Source: Streptomyces typhae (GTDB lineage Bacteria; Actinomycetota; Actinomycetes; Streptomycetales; Streptomycetaceae). From it: a DNA stretch of 64,000 nucleotides. How positions within the stretch are numbered: the stretch's first letter is position 1; each line of letters opens with the position of its first letter. The notes under the pieces are model-generated. The model made no database searches. It was not told the origin of the DNA and worked only from the letters and a program-made list of their open reading frames with translations. The stretch is taken from positions 1-64,000 of the forward strand of contig NZ_WPNZ01000023.1 in NCBI RefSeq assembly GCF_009755605.1, given 5' to 3'. The position numbers and the translations under genes were made by a program. This document shows positions 8,263-15,849 of this stretch, in pieces.

Positions 8263-8613
8263 ATGGCGCTGAACAAGAAGGGTTCCCGGCGCATAACCGT
8301 TGACGGGATCGAGTACCGCTGGCGGATCCGTAGGAAGCCCTCCTACATGCAGGGACTCTGCTGGACACCACTGACCTATGCGGTTGAAGCAGCCAGCGGC
8401 AGCCAGCCGGGCACGATCTTGATCGTCACCAGTGGCCAGGCCCACCCCAGTAACTGGGTGGGCATCGAGACGGAGCCCATTCGCCCAGCTCACGTTGCTG
8501 CCAGCATTCGCGAGGCACGGGATCAAGGCTGGGATCCAACCCGGGTCGGCTCTCCGTTCCAGCTCGACCGATCCGCAGGATTCATCGCTCGACCACGAGA
8601 CGACGCGGAGTAG
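8263..8613 (+). CDS. Small conserved hypothetical protein
   Basis: A 116-residue protein starting at ATG 8263, with GGAGG six bases upstream. The N-terminus (MALNKKGSRRITVDGIEYRW, then RIRRKPSY) is basic. The remainder is a compact alpha/beta-like sequence with IEYRWRIRRKPSY and HPSNWVGI segments. I recall similar proteins of unknown role in Streptomyces and other bacteria with large genomes. Five bases separate its stop from the next gene, so the two are probably co-transcribed. Confidence 0.65.
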   Translation: MALNKKGSRRITVDGIEYRWRIRRKPSYMQGLCWTPLTYAVEAASGSQPGTILIVTSGQAHPSNWVGIETEPIRPAHVAASIREARDQGWDPTRVGSPFQLDRSAGFIARPRDDAE

Positions 8614-8617
8614 CGCG

Positions 8618-8959
8618 ATGCATCTGGCCCGGCATCATGGCCTGGTGACCACATGGATGCGCTGCTACTGGGACGAGGAAGACACCTGCTTCTACTTCGA
8701 GGTCGACGCCGAAGGCTGGGTGATCCGGCAGGTCGAACTCGAAGGGCCTGAGTTGGTCCCGATCGCAGCTGCTTCCCTCGCCGAGTGGCAACGGGTCCGC
8801 GACGCAGGTCGCCTCGGTGATTACGACAGCAGGTTCGGGATCACCGCCGAGCTGCCCGTCTCGGAATGGGAAGGCCACGACCCCGAACAACTCACCTTCG
8901 AGGAGTTCGAGGATGTCTGGGGCTCTGCCCGTCAGCAGATCGCACCCCGGCCCAGCTGA
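8618..8959 (+). CDS. Small acidic hypothetical protein
   Basis: A 113-residue protein beginning at ATG 8618, with GGAG at 8607-8610 just upstream. Acidic, with aromatic-rich strands (MRCYWDEEDTCFYFEVDAEG, then WVIRQVELEG) resembling small immunity-type or single-domain proteins that follow larger genes in mobile cargo. That resemblance is only a general impression. It follows the previous gene by five bases and is followed by the frameshifted gene at 8999. Confidence 0.6.
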   Translation: MHLARHHGLVTTWMRCYWDEEDTCFYFEVDAEGWVIRQVELEGPELVPIAAASLAEWQRVRDAGRLGDYDSRFGITAELPVSEWEGHDPEQLTFEEFEDVWGSARQQIAPRPS

Positions 8960-8998
8960 CCTCTCGGCGCAGCACTGGCTTCTTGGCATCATCGCGAC

Positions 8999-9390
8999 AT
9001 GAGCCCGACCCTCCCCCGCACCGTCCGAGCCGTCGACACCGCTCAGCTCCTGGACCTGGCCCAGGAGGCCGCCATGCATAGCTTCAGCCAGCGGCTCCCG
9101 GTCGACTGGCTACGAGAGCACCTCGCCGCAGAAGCGACGCACTACCTGTTCCCGACACTCGTGCAGCGGCTCACGCACCGTCCCGAGGTGCCGCTGCAGT
9201 GGAGGTGCCAGAAACTGCTTACCGTCAGCACCGGCGAGCAGATCTGGGGTCTCCTCGACGTCCTTCCCGACACCTTCGACAAGATCCCGGAGACCTTGGA
9301 CACGGCGTCCAAGAAGACATCGTCAACCGCATCGAGCAAGCAGTGAAGGTGCGGGAGTGGATGGAACGGACGGCCGCCGATGCAGGCTGA
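8999..9390 (+). pseudogene. Hypothetical gene with probable frameshift near 9300
   Basis: From ATG 8999 the frame codes for 115 residues and stops at 9346, but its last 18 codons (TASKKTSSTASSKQ) lose the usual third-position G/C preference. The adjacent frame then reads VQEDIVNRIEQAVKVREWME with normal codon use and ends at TGA 9388-9390. A single-base shift near 9300 would join the two. The C-terminal piece resembles the remnant beside the first right end (about 6115), so this is probably a gene habitually found next to this kind of end. Function unknown. Confidence 0.5.
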
Positions 9391-9427
9391 TGAGGTCCGG
9401 CGCGGCCGGCTGGACAGTCTGAGGAAA

Positions 9428-9528
9428 TGACACCGATCTGAGACAGCCACCCGCCGACACGTCGTGAGACTGAAGGGGAACGTCCAGGTCATAGCGTCGG
9501 CGCATGACACCGAAAGCGAGAACCTACA
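9428..9528. repeat. Right end of the second element, near-identical to 6203-6304
   Basis: Motif copies at 9428-9444 (TGACACCGATCTGAGAC), 9455-9470 (CGACACGTCGTGAGAC) and the terminal copy 9505-9528, starting TGACACCGAAAG and finishing GAGAACCTACA. Similarity to the first end begins around 9344 and stops exactly at ACA 9528, which fixes the boundary of the mobile DNA. Core genes begin 40 bases later. Confidence 0.7.
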
Positions 9529-9568
9529 CCGCTCCAAGCCCAGAGCCGTGGGTCCATAGAGTGGGCTC

Positions 9569-10339
9569 ATGGGGGAAGCGACGCGACACAGCGTGTCCGT
9601 GGACGGTCATCGACTGTCCTGCCTGGACTTCGGGGGCGAGGGGCGGCCGCTCCTCGCCCTGCACGGCCACTTCGACGAAGGGCGCACGTTCGCCGCGCTG
9701 GCGCGCGACCTCGCGCCGGACTGGCGGGTCCTCGCCCTCGACCAGCGGGGACATGGGCGCTCGGAGCGGGCGGCGGACTACTCCCGTGAGGGCTATGTCG
9801 GCGACGCGGCCGCGGTCCTCGCTCACTTCGGTGTCACCGACGCCGTGGTCCTCGGCCACTCCCTCGGGGGCATCAACGCCTATCAGCTCGCGGCCCGGCA
9901 CCCGGATCTCGTGCGGGCGCTCGTCGTCGTGGAGATCGGCGCGGAAGTCGACGGCGATCTGTCGTTCTGTCTGGCCTGGCCAGAGCGTGCCCCCACGAGG
10001 GAGGCCTTCGAGGACGCGTTGGGGGACTCGGCGTACTACCTCGCGCACGCCATCCGCGAGTATCCGGACGGCTGGGGTCTGACCTTCGCTCCGCAGGACA
10101 TGGCGATGTCGCAGGAACAGGCCAATGGCGATCACTGGGACGACTGGTTGTCCAGCGAGTGCCCCGCCCTCCTCATCCACGGCACCCGCAGCGGCGTCCT
10201 GAGCTGTCGGCAAGCCGAGGACATGGTGGCGCGGCGGCCGCGTACACAGCTCGTGGAGCTGCCGACCGGTCACACCGTGCACGACACCGACCCGGTGGGC
10301 TTCGCCGCGGCGGTCGTGAAGTTCCTGGGCGGCTTGTGA
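9569..10339 (+). CDS. Alpha/beta hydrolase
   Basis: A 256-residue alpha/beta hydrolase. The nucleophile elbow is GHSLGG, an oxyanion-type HGH follows strand beta-3 (LLALHGHFDEG), and DQRGHGRS is the usual family motif. The acid is probably in ALLIHGTRSGVL and the catalytic His in LPTGHTVHDTD. The substrate cannot be read from the sequence. It is the first core gene right of the mobile region, 40 bases from its end, and there is no clear ribosome site before ATG 9569, so it may be read from a short leader. Confidence 0.85.
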   Translation: MGEATRHSVSVDGHRLSCLDFGGEGRPLLALHGHFDEGRTFAALARDLAPDWRVLALDQRGHGRSERAADYSREGYVGDAAAVLAHFGVTDAVVLGHSLGGINAYQLAARHPDLVRALVVVEIGAEVDGDLSFCLAWPERAPTREAFEDALGDSAYYLAHAIREYPDGWGLTFAPQDMAMSQEQANGDHWDDWLSSECPALLIHGTRSGVLSCRQAEDMVARRPRTQLVELPTGHTVHDTDPVGFAAAVVKFLGGL

Positions 10340-10413
10340 CACCGTGCGTGACCTGACGCACCGCGAACGGGAATTGGGTCGACGTACGGCATCCGCCCGT
10401 ATGGACTGGCCCC

Positions 10414-11787
10414 ATGACTCACGAAGAACTGCTTGCCGGCACGCGCCGCGCCCTGACCCATCGCATCGCCACGGCACAGGCGCAGGGACGGGCGCCTTCG
10501 CTGGTCGCCGCAGTCGCCCGGGACGGCGAGCTGGTGTGGACAGGGGCTCGTACCTCGGTGGCGGGGCACGCCCCGGACGAGAACGTCCAGTACCGCATTG
10601 GATCGATCACCAAGACGTTCACGGCGGTTCTCGTACTGCGGCTGCGTGACGAGGGAGTGCTCGACCTCGCGGATCCGCTGGAGAAGCATCTTCCGGGCAC
10701 CGGCGTCGGCGAGGCCACGATCGCGCAACTCCTGTCGCACACGGCCGGGCTTGCGGCGGAGACACCCGGTGCGTGGTGGGAGCGCAGTACCGCTTCGCTG
10801 CGCCCGGAGCTGCGCGACGTGCTGGGCGAGCAGCCCCTCAAGCACCCCGTCGGTCGCAGGCACCACTACTCCAACCCCGGTTACACCCTGCTCGGTTCCC
10901 TCATCGAGGCGGTGCGCGGCGAGCCCTGGGAGGCCGTGCTGCGGCGGGAGGTCCTGGAGCCGCTCGGCCTGCATCGCACCAGCGGGCAGCCGCAGGCCCC
11001 GCACGCCGGTGGCTGGGCCGTGCACCCCTGGGCGGACGTGCTGCTGCCGGAGCCCAGCGAAGACCTCGGCCTGATGGCACCGGCCGGTCAACTGTGGTCC
11101 ACGACAGCTGATTTGGTGCGATTCGCCGTCTTTCTCGTGCACGGCGACGACCGGGTGCTGAGCGCGGAATCGGTGCGGGAGATGAGGACACCGGCGGCGC
11201 CCGCGGAGGCGGGGGACGGGGAGCGGACGTACGGGTTCGGGGTCGATCTCGTCGTACGGGAAGGGCGGGTGCTGGCCGGCCACACGGGTTCGCTGCCCGG
11301 GTTCGTCGCGACCCTGTGGACGAGCGAGAAGGACGGGCTCGCCTCGGTGGTCCTGGCCAACTGCACGTCCGGTGTGGCGGTGGGCGCGGTCGCTGCGGAC
11401 CTCATTCGGATCGTCGCGGACGCCGAACCGCGTATCCCTGAGCCGTGGCGGCCGCTGCCGGACGTCGACCGGGCCGTACTGGAGCTCACCGGCCCCTGGT
11501 ACTGGGGGACCTCGGTGCTCGTGCTACGGCTGGCGGCCGACGGCTGGGTCGAGGTGGGGCCGCTCGCGGGCTCCGGGCGGGGTTCGCGGTTCCGGCCCGA
11601 GGGGGACGGGACGTGGACGGGGCTCGACGGGTACTACGCGGGAGAGCGGCTCCAGGCAGTACGGAGATCGGACGGCTCGGTGAGTCACCTCGACATCGCC
11701 TCGTTCGTCTTCACCCGTGAGCCCTATGAGGCGGGGGCGCCGGTGCCGGGTGGCGTCGATCCGGCGGGCTGGCGCGGACTCGGCTGA
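10414..11787 (+). CDS. Class C beta-lactamase-like serine hydrolase
   Basis: A 457-residue protein of the beta-lactamase/penicillin-binding serine hydrolase family. The SxxK motif is SITK (catalytic Ser and Lys) and the YxN motif is YSNPGY. A later VLAGHTGSLPGF segment is in place of KTG. There is no obvious signal peptide, so it may be cytoplasmic and act as an esterase or D-aminopeptidase-type enzyme rather than in antibiotic resistance. It lies 74 bases after the hydrolase on the same strand and ends in a terminator-like palindrome that contains a parS site. Confidence 0.85.
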   Translation: MTHEELLAGTRRALTHRIATAQAQGRAPSLVAAVARDGELVWTGARTSVAGHAPDENVQYRIGSITKTFTAVLVLRLRDEGVLDLADPLEKHLPGTGVGEATIAQLLSHTAGLAAETPGAWWERSTASLRPELRDVLGEQPLKHPVGRRHHYSNPGYTLLGSLIEAVRGEPWEAVLRREVLEPLGLHRTSGQPQAPHAGGWAVHPWADVLLPEPSEDLGLMAPAGQLWSTTADLVRFAVFLVHGDDRVLSAESVREMRTPAAPAEAGDGERTYGFGVDLVVREGRVLAGHTGSLPGFVATLWTSEKDGLASVVLANCTSGVAVGAVAADLIRIVADAEPRIPEPWRPLPDVDRAVLELTGPWYWGTSVLVLRLAADGWVEVGPLAGSGRGSRFRPEGDGTWTGLDGYYAGERLQAVRRSDGSVSHLDIASFVFTREPYEAGAPVPGGVDPAGWRGLG

Positions 11788-11797
11788 GCGACTCGAC

Positions 11798-11845
11798 CTG
11801 TGTGGGGTGGTCCTGTTTCACGTGAAACAAGACCACCCCACACAG
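11798..11845. terminator. 48-base near-perfect palindrome between convergent genes, enclosing parS
   Basis: Arms CTGTGTGGGGTGGTC (11798-11812) and its exact complement (11831-11845) flank an inner palindrome that is itself nearly symmetrical. RNA from either strand would form a long hairpin, fitting a two-way terminator between the serine hydrolase and the convergent acetyltransferase. There is no T-run, as is usual in Streptomyces. Confidence 0.75.
11815..11828. promoter_or_regulatory. parS: parS (ParB-binding site), perfect consensus
   Basis: GTTTCACGTGAAAC, flanked by T and A to give the full 16-base palindrome known as the Streptomyces ParB site. It forms the centre of the hairpin at 11798-11845. 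ParB loads on such sites around the origin and organises chromosome segregation in sporulating hyphae. Confidence 0.9.
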
Positions 11846-11911
11846 CGTTCCGGCCCGGCACGTGTGCGTTTCGCGCTGCGGCTTCAGATCGGCAGCCTCG
11901 GATGGGCGGCT

Positions 11912-12364
11912 TCAGAGCTGCAGCTTGAACCCCACGTGGGACGCGGTGAAGCCCAGGCGCTCGTAGAAGCGGTGCGCGTCGGTACGGGTGGCGTCCGAGG
12001 TCAGTTGCACCAGTTGGCAGCCCGCGTGGCGGGATTCGTCGACGGCCCACTCGATGAAGCGCGTGCCGAGCCCGCCCCCCCGCTCGTCGGCGTGCACGCG
12101 GACGGCCTCGATGATGGACCGGGTCGCGCCCTTCCGTGACAGGCCCGGCACGATCGTGAGCTGCAGCGTGCCCACCACGCGCCCTTCGCGCACGGCGACG
12201 ACGAGCCGCTGGTTCGGGTCCTGGGCGAGCCGCTCGTACGCCTCGTTGTAGGGCGTGAGGTCGTCCAGGGACTCGCGTGCGGCGCCCAGGGGGTCGTCGG
12301 CGAGCATGGCCACGATCGCGGGGATGTCGTCGGCCGCGGCGGGTCGTATCTCAAGATCTCCCAT
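11912..12364 (-). CDS. GNAT family N-acetyltransferase
   Basis: A 150-residue single-domain acetyltransferase. It begins MGDLEIRPAAADDIPAIVAM, a standard GNAT opening, and has the acetyl-CoA-binding motif A as VHADERGGGLGTRFIEWAVD. The end HRFYERLGF is the usual motif B signature. ATG 12364 is chosen because homology starts there. It is convergent with the serine hydrolase and followed at its end by the parS palindrome. The acceptor substrate is unknown. Confidence 0.85.
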   Translation of the reverse strand: MGDLEIRPAAADDIPAIVAMLADDPLGAARESLDDLTPYNEAYERLAQDPNQRLVVAVREGRVVGTLQLTIVPGLSRKGATRSIIEAVRVHADERGGGLGTRFIEWAVDESRHAGCQLVQLTSDATRTDAHRFYERLGFTASHVGFKLQL

Positions 12365-12459
12365 GGAGGGCAGCCTAGAGCCTGATGGCGGACTCCCTCC
12401 CGCCTCCCAGGTCCCGTGCGTGCGTCCGTCCGCGGGCACTGGACGCCGGGCGCCGGGCG

Positions 12460-12918
12460 TCACGCGGGAGTGCGGACCGCCTCGACCGCCTGGACCAGCG
12501 GAGCCAGCTCGGGGCGCTTGGCGGCCTCGTCCAGGGCCTCGCGCAGCGCCGCGTCATTGGTGGGCTGCGCCTCGGCGAGGAGCCTGGCACCGCTCTCGCT
12601 GACGTCCGTGTAGATGCCGCGCCGGTCGGTGGGACACAGATAGCGGGAGAGGAGGCCTCGCTCCTCGAGGCGGGTGACCAGACGCGTGGTGGCGCTCTGG
12701 CTGAGGACGACGGCGTCGGCCACCTGCTTCATCTGGAGGTGGCCCCCTTCGCCGTCGTGCTGGCGGCTGAGGACGTCCAGCAGGCTGTACTCCCGCACGC
12801 TCAGGCCGTGCTTGGCCTGGAGGGCCCGCTCGACATGAGCCTCGATCTTCCCGTGGAGGAGGGAGAGAGCGCACCAGCCCTGGGCGAGGGCGGTGAGTGC
12901 GGGGTCTGTCGCTGTCAT
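12460..12918 (-). CDS. MarR-family transcriptional regulator
   Basis: A 152-residue winged-helix repressor. The recognition part reads LSQSATTRLVTRLEERGLLS and the wing follows with CPTDRRGIYTDVSESG (DRR...T is the MarR wing signature). The start is ATG 12918, with GGAGGA seven bases upstream. It is divergent from an MFS transporter with 141 bases between them, the classic layout for a repressor that controls an efflux pump and itself. A candidate operator lies in that gap (12987-13009). Confidence 0.9.
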   Translation of the reverse strand: MTATDPALTALAQGWCALSLLHGKIEAHVERALQAKHGLSVREYSLLDVLSRQHDGEGGHLQMKQVADAVVLSQSATTRLVTRLEERGLLSRYLCPTDRRGIYTDVSESGARLLAEAQPTNDAALREALDEAAKRPELAPLVQAVEAVRTPA

Positions 12919-12986
12919 GACTGTTCCTCCGGCTTCCTGCGGCCCGACTTCCTCCAGGGTAAGCCACTGGTGCAATATCCCGCGCT

Positions 12987-13009
12987 TGCAATTAACCCGC
13001 GTATGCAAC
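12987..13009. promoter_or_regulatory. Candidate MarR operator
   Basis: Inverted repeat TTGCA-N13-TGCAA in the gap between the divergent regulator and transporter genes, with a further TGCAAT just to its left. Position and symmetry fit a repressor site. The exact bases bound are inferred. Confidence 0.4.
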
Positions 13010-13059
13010 TATTGTGGTCGCTCGTAAAGCGCACCTGCAACCGTCTGGAAGGTAGCTCC

Positions 13060-14280
13060 ATGCCTCTCGCGCTTCTGGCCCTCGCGATCGGGGCCTTCGG
13101 AATCGGGACCACGGAATTCGTGATCATGGGATTGCTTCCCGAGGTGGCAGGTGACTTCGACGTCTCCATCCCCACCGCCGGTCTGCTCGTCACCGGCTAC
13201 GCCCTCGGTGTCGTCGCCGGAGCCCCGCTCATGACCGTTCTCGGTCAGCGGATCTCCCGCAAGCGGATGCTGATGCTCTTGATGGGTCTGTTCATCGCGG
13301 GCAATCTGATCTCCGCCGTGGCGCCGTCGTTCGGCGTCATGCTCGCCGGGCGCGTCGTCGCCTCGCTCGCCCACGGTGCCTTCTTCGGCATCGGTTCGGT
13401 CGTCGCCGCCGAGCTCGTCGCCCCGGAGAAGAAGGCCGGCGCCATCGCCCTGATGTTCACCGGACTGACCGTGGCCAATGTCGTCGGCGTGCCGCTCGGC
13501 ACATTCGTCGGCCAGGCCATCGGCTGGCGCATCACCTTCGTGGTCGTCGCCGCCCTAGGCGTCATCGGCCTCACCGGTGTCGCGAAGCTCGTACCGGACC
13601 TGCCCAAGCCCGAAGGCGTACGGCTCCGCGACGAGGTCGGAGCCTTCCGCAACGTCCAGGTGCTCCTGGCCATGGCCATGACCGTCCTCGGTTTCGGTGG
13701 TGTCTTCGCGGCCATCACCTACATCACGCCGATGATGACGGACGTCGCGGGCTACGCCGACTCCTCCGTCACCTGGCTGCTGGTGCTCTTCGGCCTCGGC
13801 ATGGTCGGCGGCAATCTGATCGGTGGCCGGTTCGCGGACCGCGCGCTGATGCCGATGCTGTTCATCTCGCTGGGTGCCCTCGCCCTCGTGCTCGCCCTGT
13901 TCACGGTCACCGCGCACGACAAGTTCACAGCTGCCGTGTCCGTCATGCTGATCGGCGCCCTCGGCTTCGCCACGGTGCCGCCGCTGCAGAAGCGGGTCCT
14001 CGACCAGGCCGCCGCCGCCCCGACGCTCGCTTCGGCCGCCAACATCGGCGCCTTCAACCTCGGCAACGCCCTCGCCGCCTGGCTCGGCGGGCTCGTGATC
14101 TCCGCCGGACTCGGCTACACCGCCCCGAACTGGGTGGGCGCCGCGCTGGCCGCTTCCGCCCTCGCCCTGGCCCTCCTCTCGGCCGCCCTGGAGCGCCGGT
14201 CCACCGGCCGCAGCACGGTCGTCGTCGGTGCTGCTCCCGTCGTCGAGGCCCGCACGGCCGAGGCCGCCGCCCACCACTGA
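13060..14280 (+). CDS. MFS transporter (DHA1 drug:H+ antiporter type)
   Basis: A 406-residue major facilitator protein with about 12 hydrophobic segments. The opening LALAIGAFGIGTTEFVIMGL and GYALGVVAGAPLMT are characteristic of the DHA1 group that includes chloramphenicol and arabinose efflux proteins. The start is ATG 13060, preceded by GGAAGG. The frame is open far upstream but only this start places homology at residue 1. It is divergent from the MarR regulator, so substrate-induced export of a toxic compound is likely. The substrate is not visible. Confidence 0.9.
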   Translation: MPLALLALAIGAFGIGTTEFVIMGLLPEVAGDFDVSIPTAGLLVTGYALGVVAGAPLMTVLGQRISRKRMLMLLMGLFIAGNLISAVAPSFGVMLAGRVVASLAHGAFFGIGSVVAAELVAPEKKAGAIALMFTGLTVANVVGVPLGTFVGQAIGWRITFVVVAALGVIGLTGVAKLVPDLPKPEGVRLRDEVGAFRNVQVLLAMAMTVLGFGGVFAAITYITPMMTDVAGYADSSVTWLLVLFGLGMVGGNLIGGRFADRALMPMLFISLGALALVLALFTVTAHDKFTAAVSVMLIGALGFATVPPLQKRVLDQAAAAPTLASAANIGAFNLGNALAAWLGGLVISAGLGYTAPNWVGAALAASALALALLSAALERRSTGRSTVVVGAAPVVEARTAEAAAHH

Positions 14281-14342
14281 CCTCCACTCACCCCTGGCGG
14301 AACCACCGTCAGCTCTGAAAGAACCACCGAGGAGAACCCCTC

Positions 14343-14774
14343 ATGAGCACCACCACCGCCACCACCGCGGTCGCCCCGCTGACGACCACCGACGCGGAGG
14401 TCCTGGTCACCGCCGCCCGTCGTGCCGCCGAAGCGGCGGACGTGACGGTCAGCGTCACCGTCCTCGACGCGGGCGGTCACCTCCTGGCCTTCCGGCGTGA
14501 CGACCGCGCCGTGCTGATCTCCGGGGAGACCAGCACTCGCAAGGCGTACACCGCCCTCCAGCTGAACGCCCCGACCGCCGACCTCGTCGACGCCGTGCAG
14601 CCCGGCGCGCCGTTCCACACCCTGCCGACGGCGCTCGACCGGCCGCTCCTGTTCATCGCGGGCGGACTGCCGGTCCACCGTGACGGGCGTCTGATCGGCG
14701 CGATCGGTGTCGGTGGCGGAGCCCCCGAGCAGGACCACGAGTTCGCCACGGTGGCGGCGCGCTCCCTCGCGTAG
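14343..14774 (+). CDS. HbpS/GlcG-like (DUF336) protein
   Basis: A 143-residue protein of the GlcG/HbpS family. Streptomyces HbpS binds haem and senses oxidative stress, and GlcG relatives are encoded beside glycolate genes. Characteristic segments are VTVLDAGGHLLAFRRDD, STRKAYTA and IGAIGVGGG near the end. No signal peptide is seen, unlike secreted HbpS, so this is probably a cytoplasmic paralogue. It starts 62 bases after the MFS gene on the same strand, possibly co-transcribed, and ends at a strong terminator. Confidence 0.8.
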   Translation: MSTTTATTAVAPLTTTDAEVLVTAARRAAEAADVTVSVTVLDAGGHLLAFRRDDRAVLISGETSTRKAYTALQLNAPTADLVDAVQPGAPFHTLPTALDRPLLFIAGGLPVHRDGRLIGAIGVGGGAPEQDHEFATVAARSLA

Positions 14775-14884
14775 CGACTCGCCCGTCCCGGGGCTCGGGG
14801 GCTCGTACTCCTCCCGTAGTACGAGCCCTGTGGATCCCCGTATCCGTCCGCAGCGACGAAGCCCGCCACCGGGTGCCAAAGCGA

Positions 14885-14937
14885 CGAAGCCCGCCTCCCG
14901 GCGCCACGTACCTGTTGGCGCCGGGAGGCGGGCTTCG
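14885..14937. terminator. Strong bidirectional terminator hairpin
   Basis: Perfect 22-base-pair stem (14885-14906 with 14916-14937) around a nine-base loop, between the convergent HbpS-like and acetyltransferase genes. A partial copy of the left arm (CGAAGCCCGCC) lies just before it at about 14857, so the arm has been duplicated. Confidence 0.85.
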
Positions 14938-14959
14938 ACGTGCGCGGCCGGTGGTCCGC

Positions 14960-15844
14960 TCAGCCGGCGGCCACCGTCAGCGGCGCGAAGCGGCGCGTCC
15001 AGTCGCCGGGCAGCTCCGTGATGCCGTACGTCATCACGGCGTTGAAGGCGACGGGCTCCAGACCGCGCGCCTTCACCCAGGTGAGCAGCTCCTCGTGGCG
15101 CACGTCGATGTCGGTGCGCAGCGGGCGATCGGTGCGGGTACCGAGCGAGGTGATGAGTGCCTTCGCCGTCTGTGTGTCCCGGGCGATGAGAGGGCCGACG
15201 ACATGGGTCTCCATGTTCGGCCACGCGCCCGCGCAGCCGACGATCTCGCCGTCCGCCTCCGCGACCCGGAGTTGGTCGGTGAATGCCGGCAGGCGGGTGA
15301 GGACGTGGGTGCGGTCCAGGCCGAAGATCTCTGTGTCGAGTCTGATGAGGGTGGGCAGGTCCTCCGCGGTCGCCGCCCTGGTGGTGATCCCTGACGCGGG
15401 GGAATCGGTGTCCGAGGCGTCCGGGACGAAGTGGCCCCTGACCATTTCGGCGCGGCCGGTCGTCTTGAATCCGAGCTGTTCGTAGAGGGGGCGGCCGGTC
15501 GGTGTCGCGTGCAGGGTGAGCGGAGTGGTGCCCGCGGATTCGATGACGGTCCGCATCAGGTGGCGGCCGATGCCCTTGCGGGCATGGCGCTCGGCGACCA
15601 GCACCATGCCGATCGCCGAGAGGGCTGGGTTTTCGAGGGGGCCGTACTGGGTCACGACGCACGCGGCGACGAGGCCGGGGGCGTCGGGGTCGTCGATGCC
15701 GTAGCCCGTTCCGGTCGAGAGGAGCAGGCCCCATTTGTGCTCTTCACGGGGCCAGCCACGGTTCTCGGACAGATCGGCGCAGGCTGCGAGATCGCGGGGA
15801 GTCAGCCTGCGGATGGGCAGTGCGGAGAGGGAAGGTGTCGACAC
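14960..15844 (-). CDS. Double-domain GNAT acetyltransferase
   Basis: A 294-residue protein with two acetyltransferase-like halves. The first has VLVAERHARKGIGRHLMRTV (acetyl-CoA loop) and LYEQLGF. The second begins near residue 150 (ITTRAATAEDLPTLIRLDTE) and ends with WVKARGLEPVAFNAVMTYG, the pattern of the C-terminal half of YitH/HolE-like proteins. Such proteins usually have one active and one structural half. It is followed in the same direction by the start of no other gene and terminated by the hairpin at 14885. Substrate unknown. Confidence 0.8.
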   Translation of the reverse strand: MSTPSLSALPIRRLTPRDLAACADLSENRGWPREEHKWGLLLSTGTGYGIDDPDAPGLVAACVVTQYGPLENPALSAIGMVLVAERHARKGIGRHLMRTVIESAGTTPLTLHATPTGRPLYEQLGFKTTGRAEMVRGHFVPDASDTDSPASGITTRAATAEDLPTLIRLDTEIFGLDRTHVLTRLPAFTDQLRVAEADGEIVGCAGAWPNMETHVVGPLIARDTQTAKALITSLGTRTDRPLRTDIDVRHEELLTWVKARGLEPVAFNAVMTYGITELPGDWTRRFAPLTVAAG

Positions 15845-15849
15845 GCGGG

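Larger units (their letters stand above)
6309..9528. mobile_element. Transposase-less 3.2 kb element with matching Tn7-like ends
   Basis: Bounded by inverted terminal repeats, TGTAGGTTCTC at 6309 and GAGAACCTACA ending at 9528, each followed inward by extra copies of the same binding motif. It carries only small hypothetical genes and no transposase, so it would need TniABQ from elsewhere. No matching five-base target duplication is seen (ATGCG on the left, CCGCT on the right), so it may have formed by recombination or lost its duplication. Confidence 0.55.

Noticed and set aside
13003..13059. An earlier start for the MFS transporter at ATG 13003
   Set aside because: It would overlap the candidate MarR operator and lacks a ribosome site, while ATG 13060 has GGAAGG and the family N-terminus.
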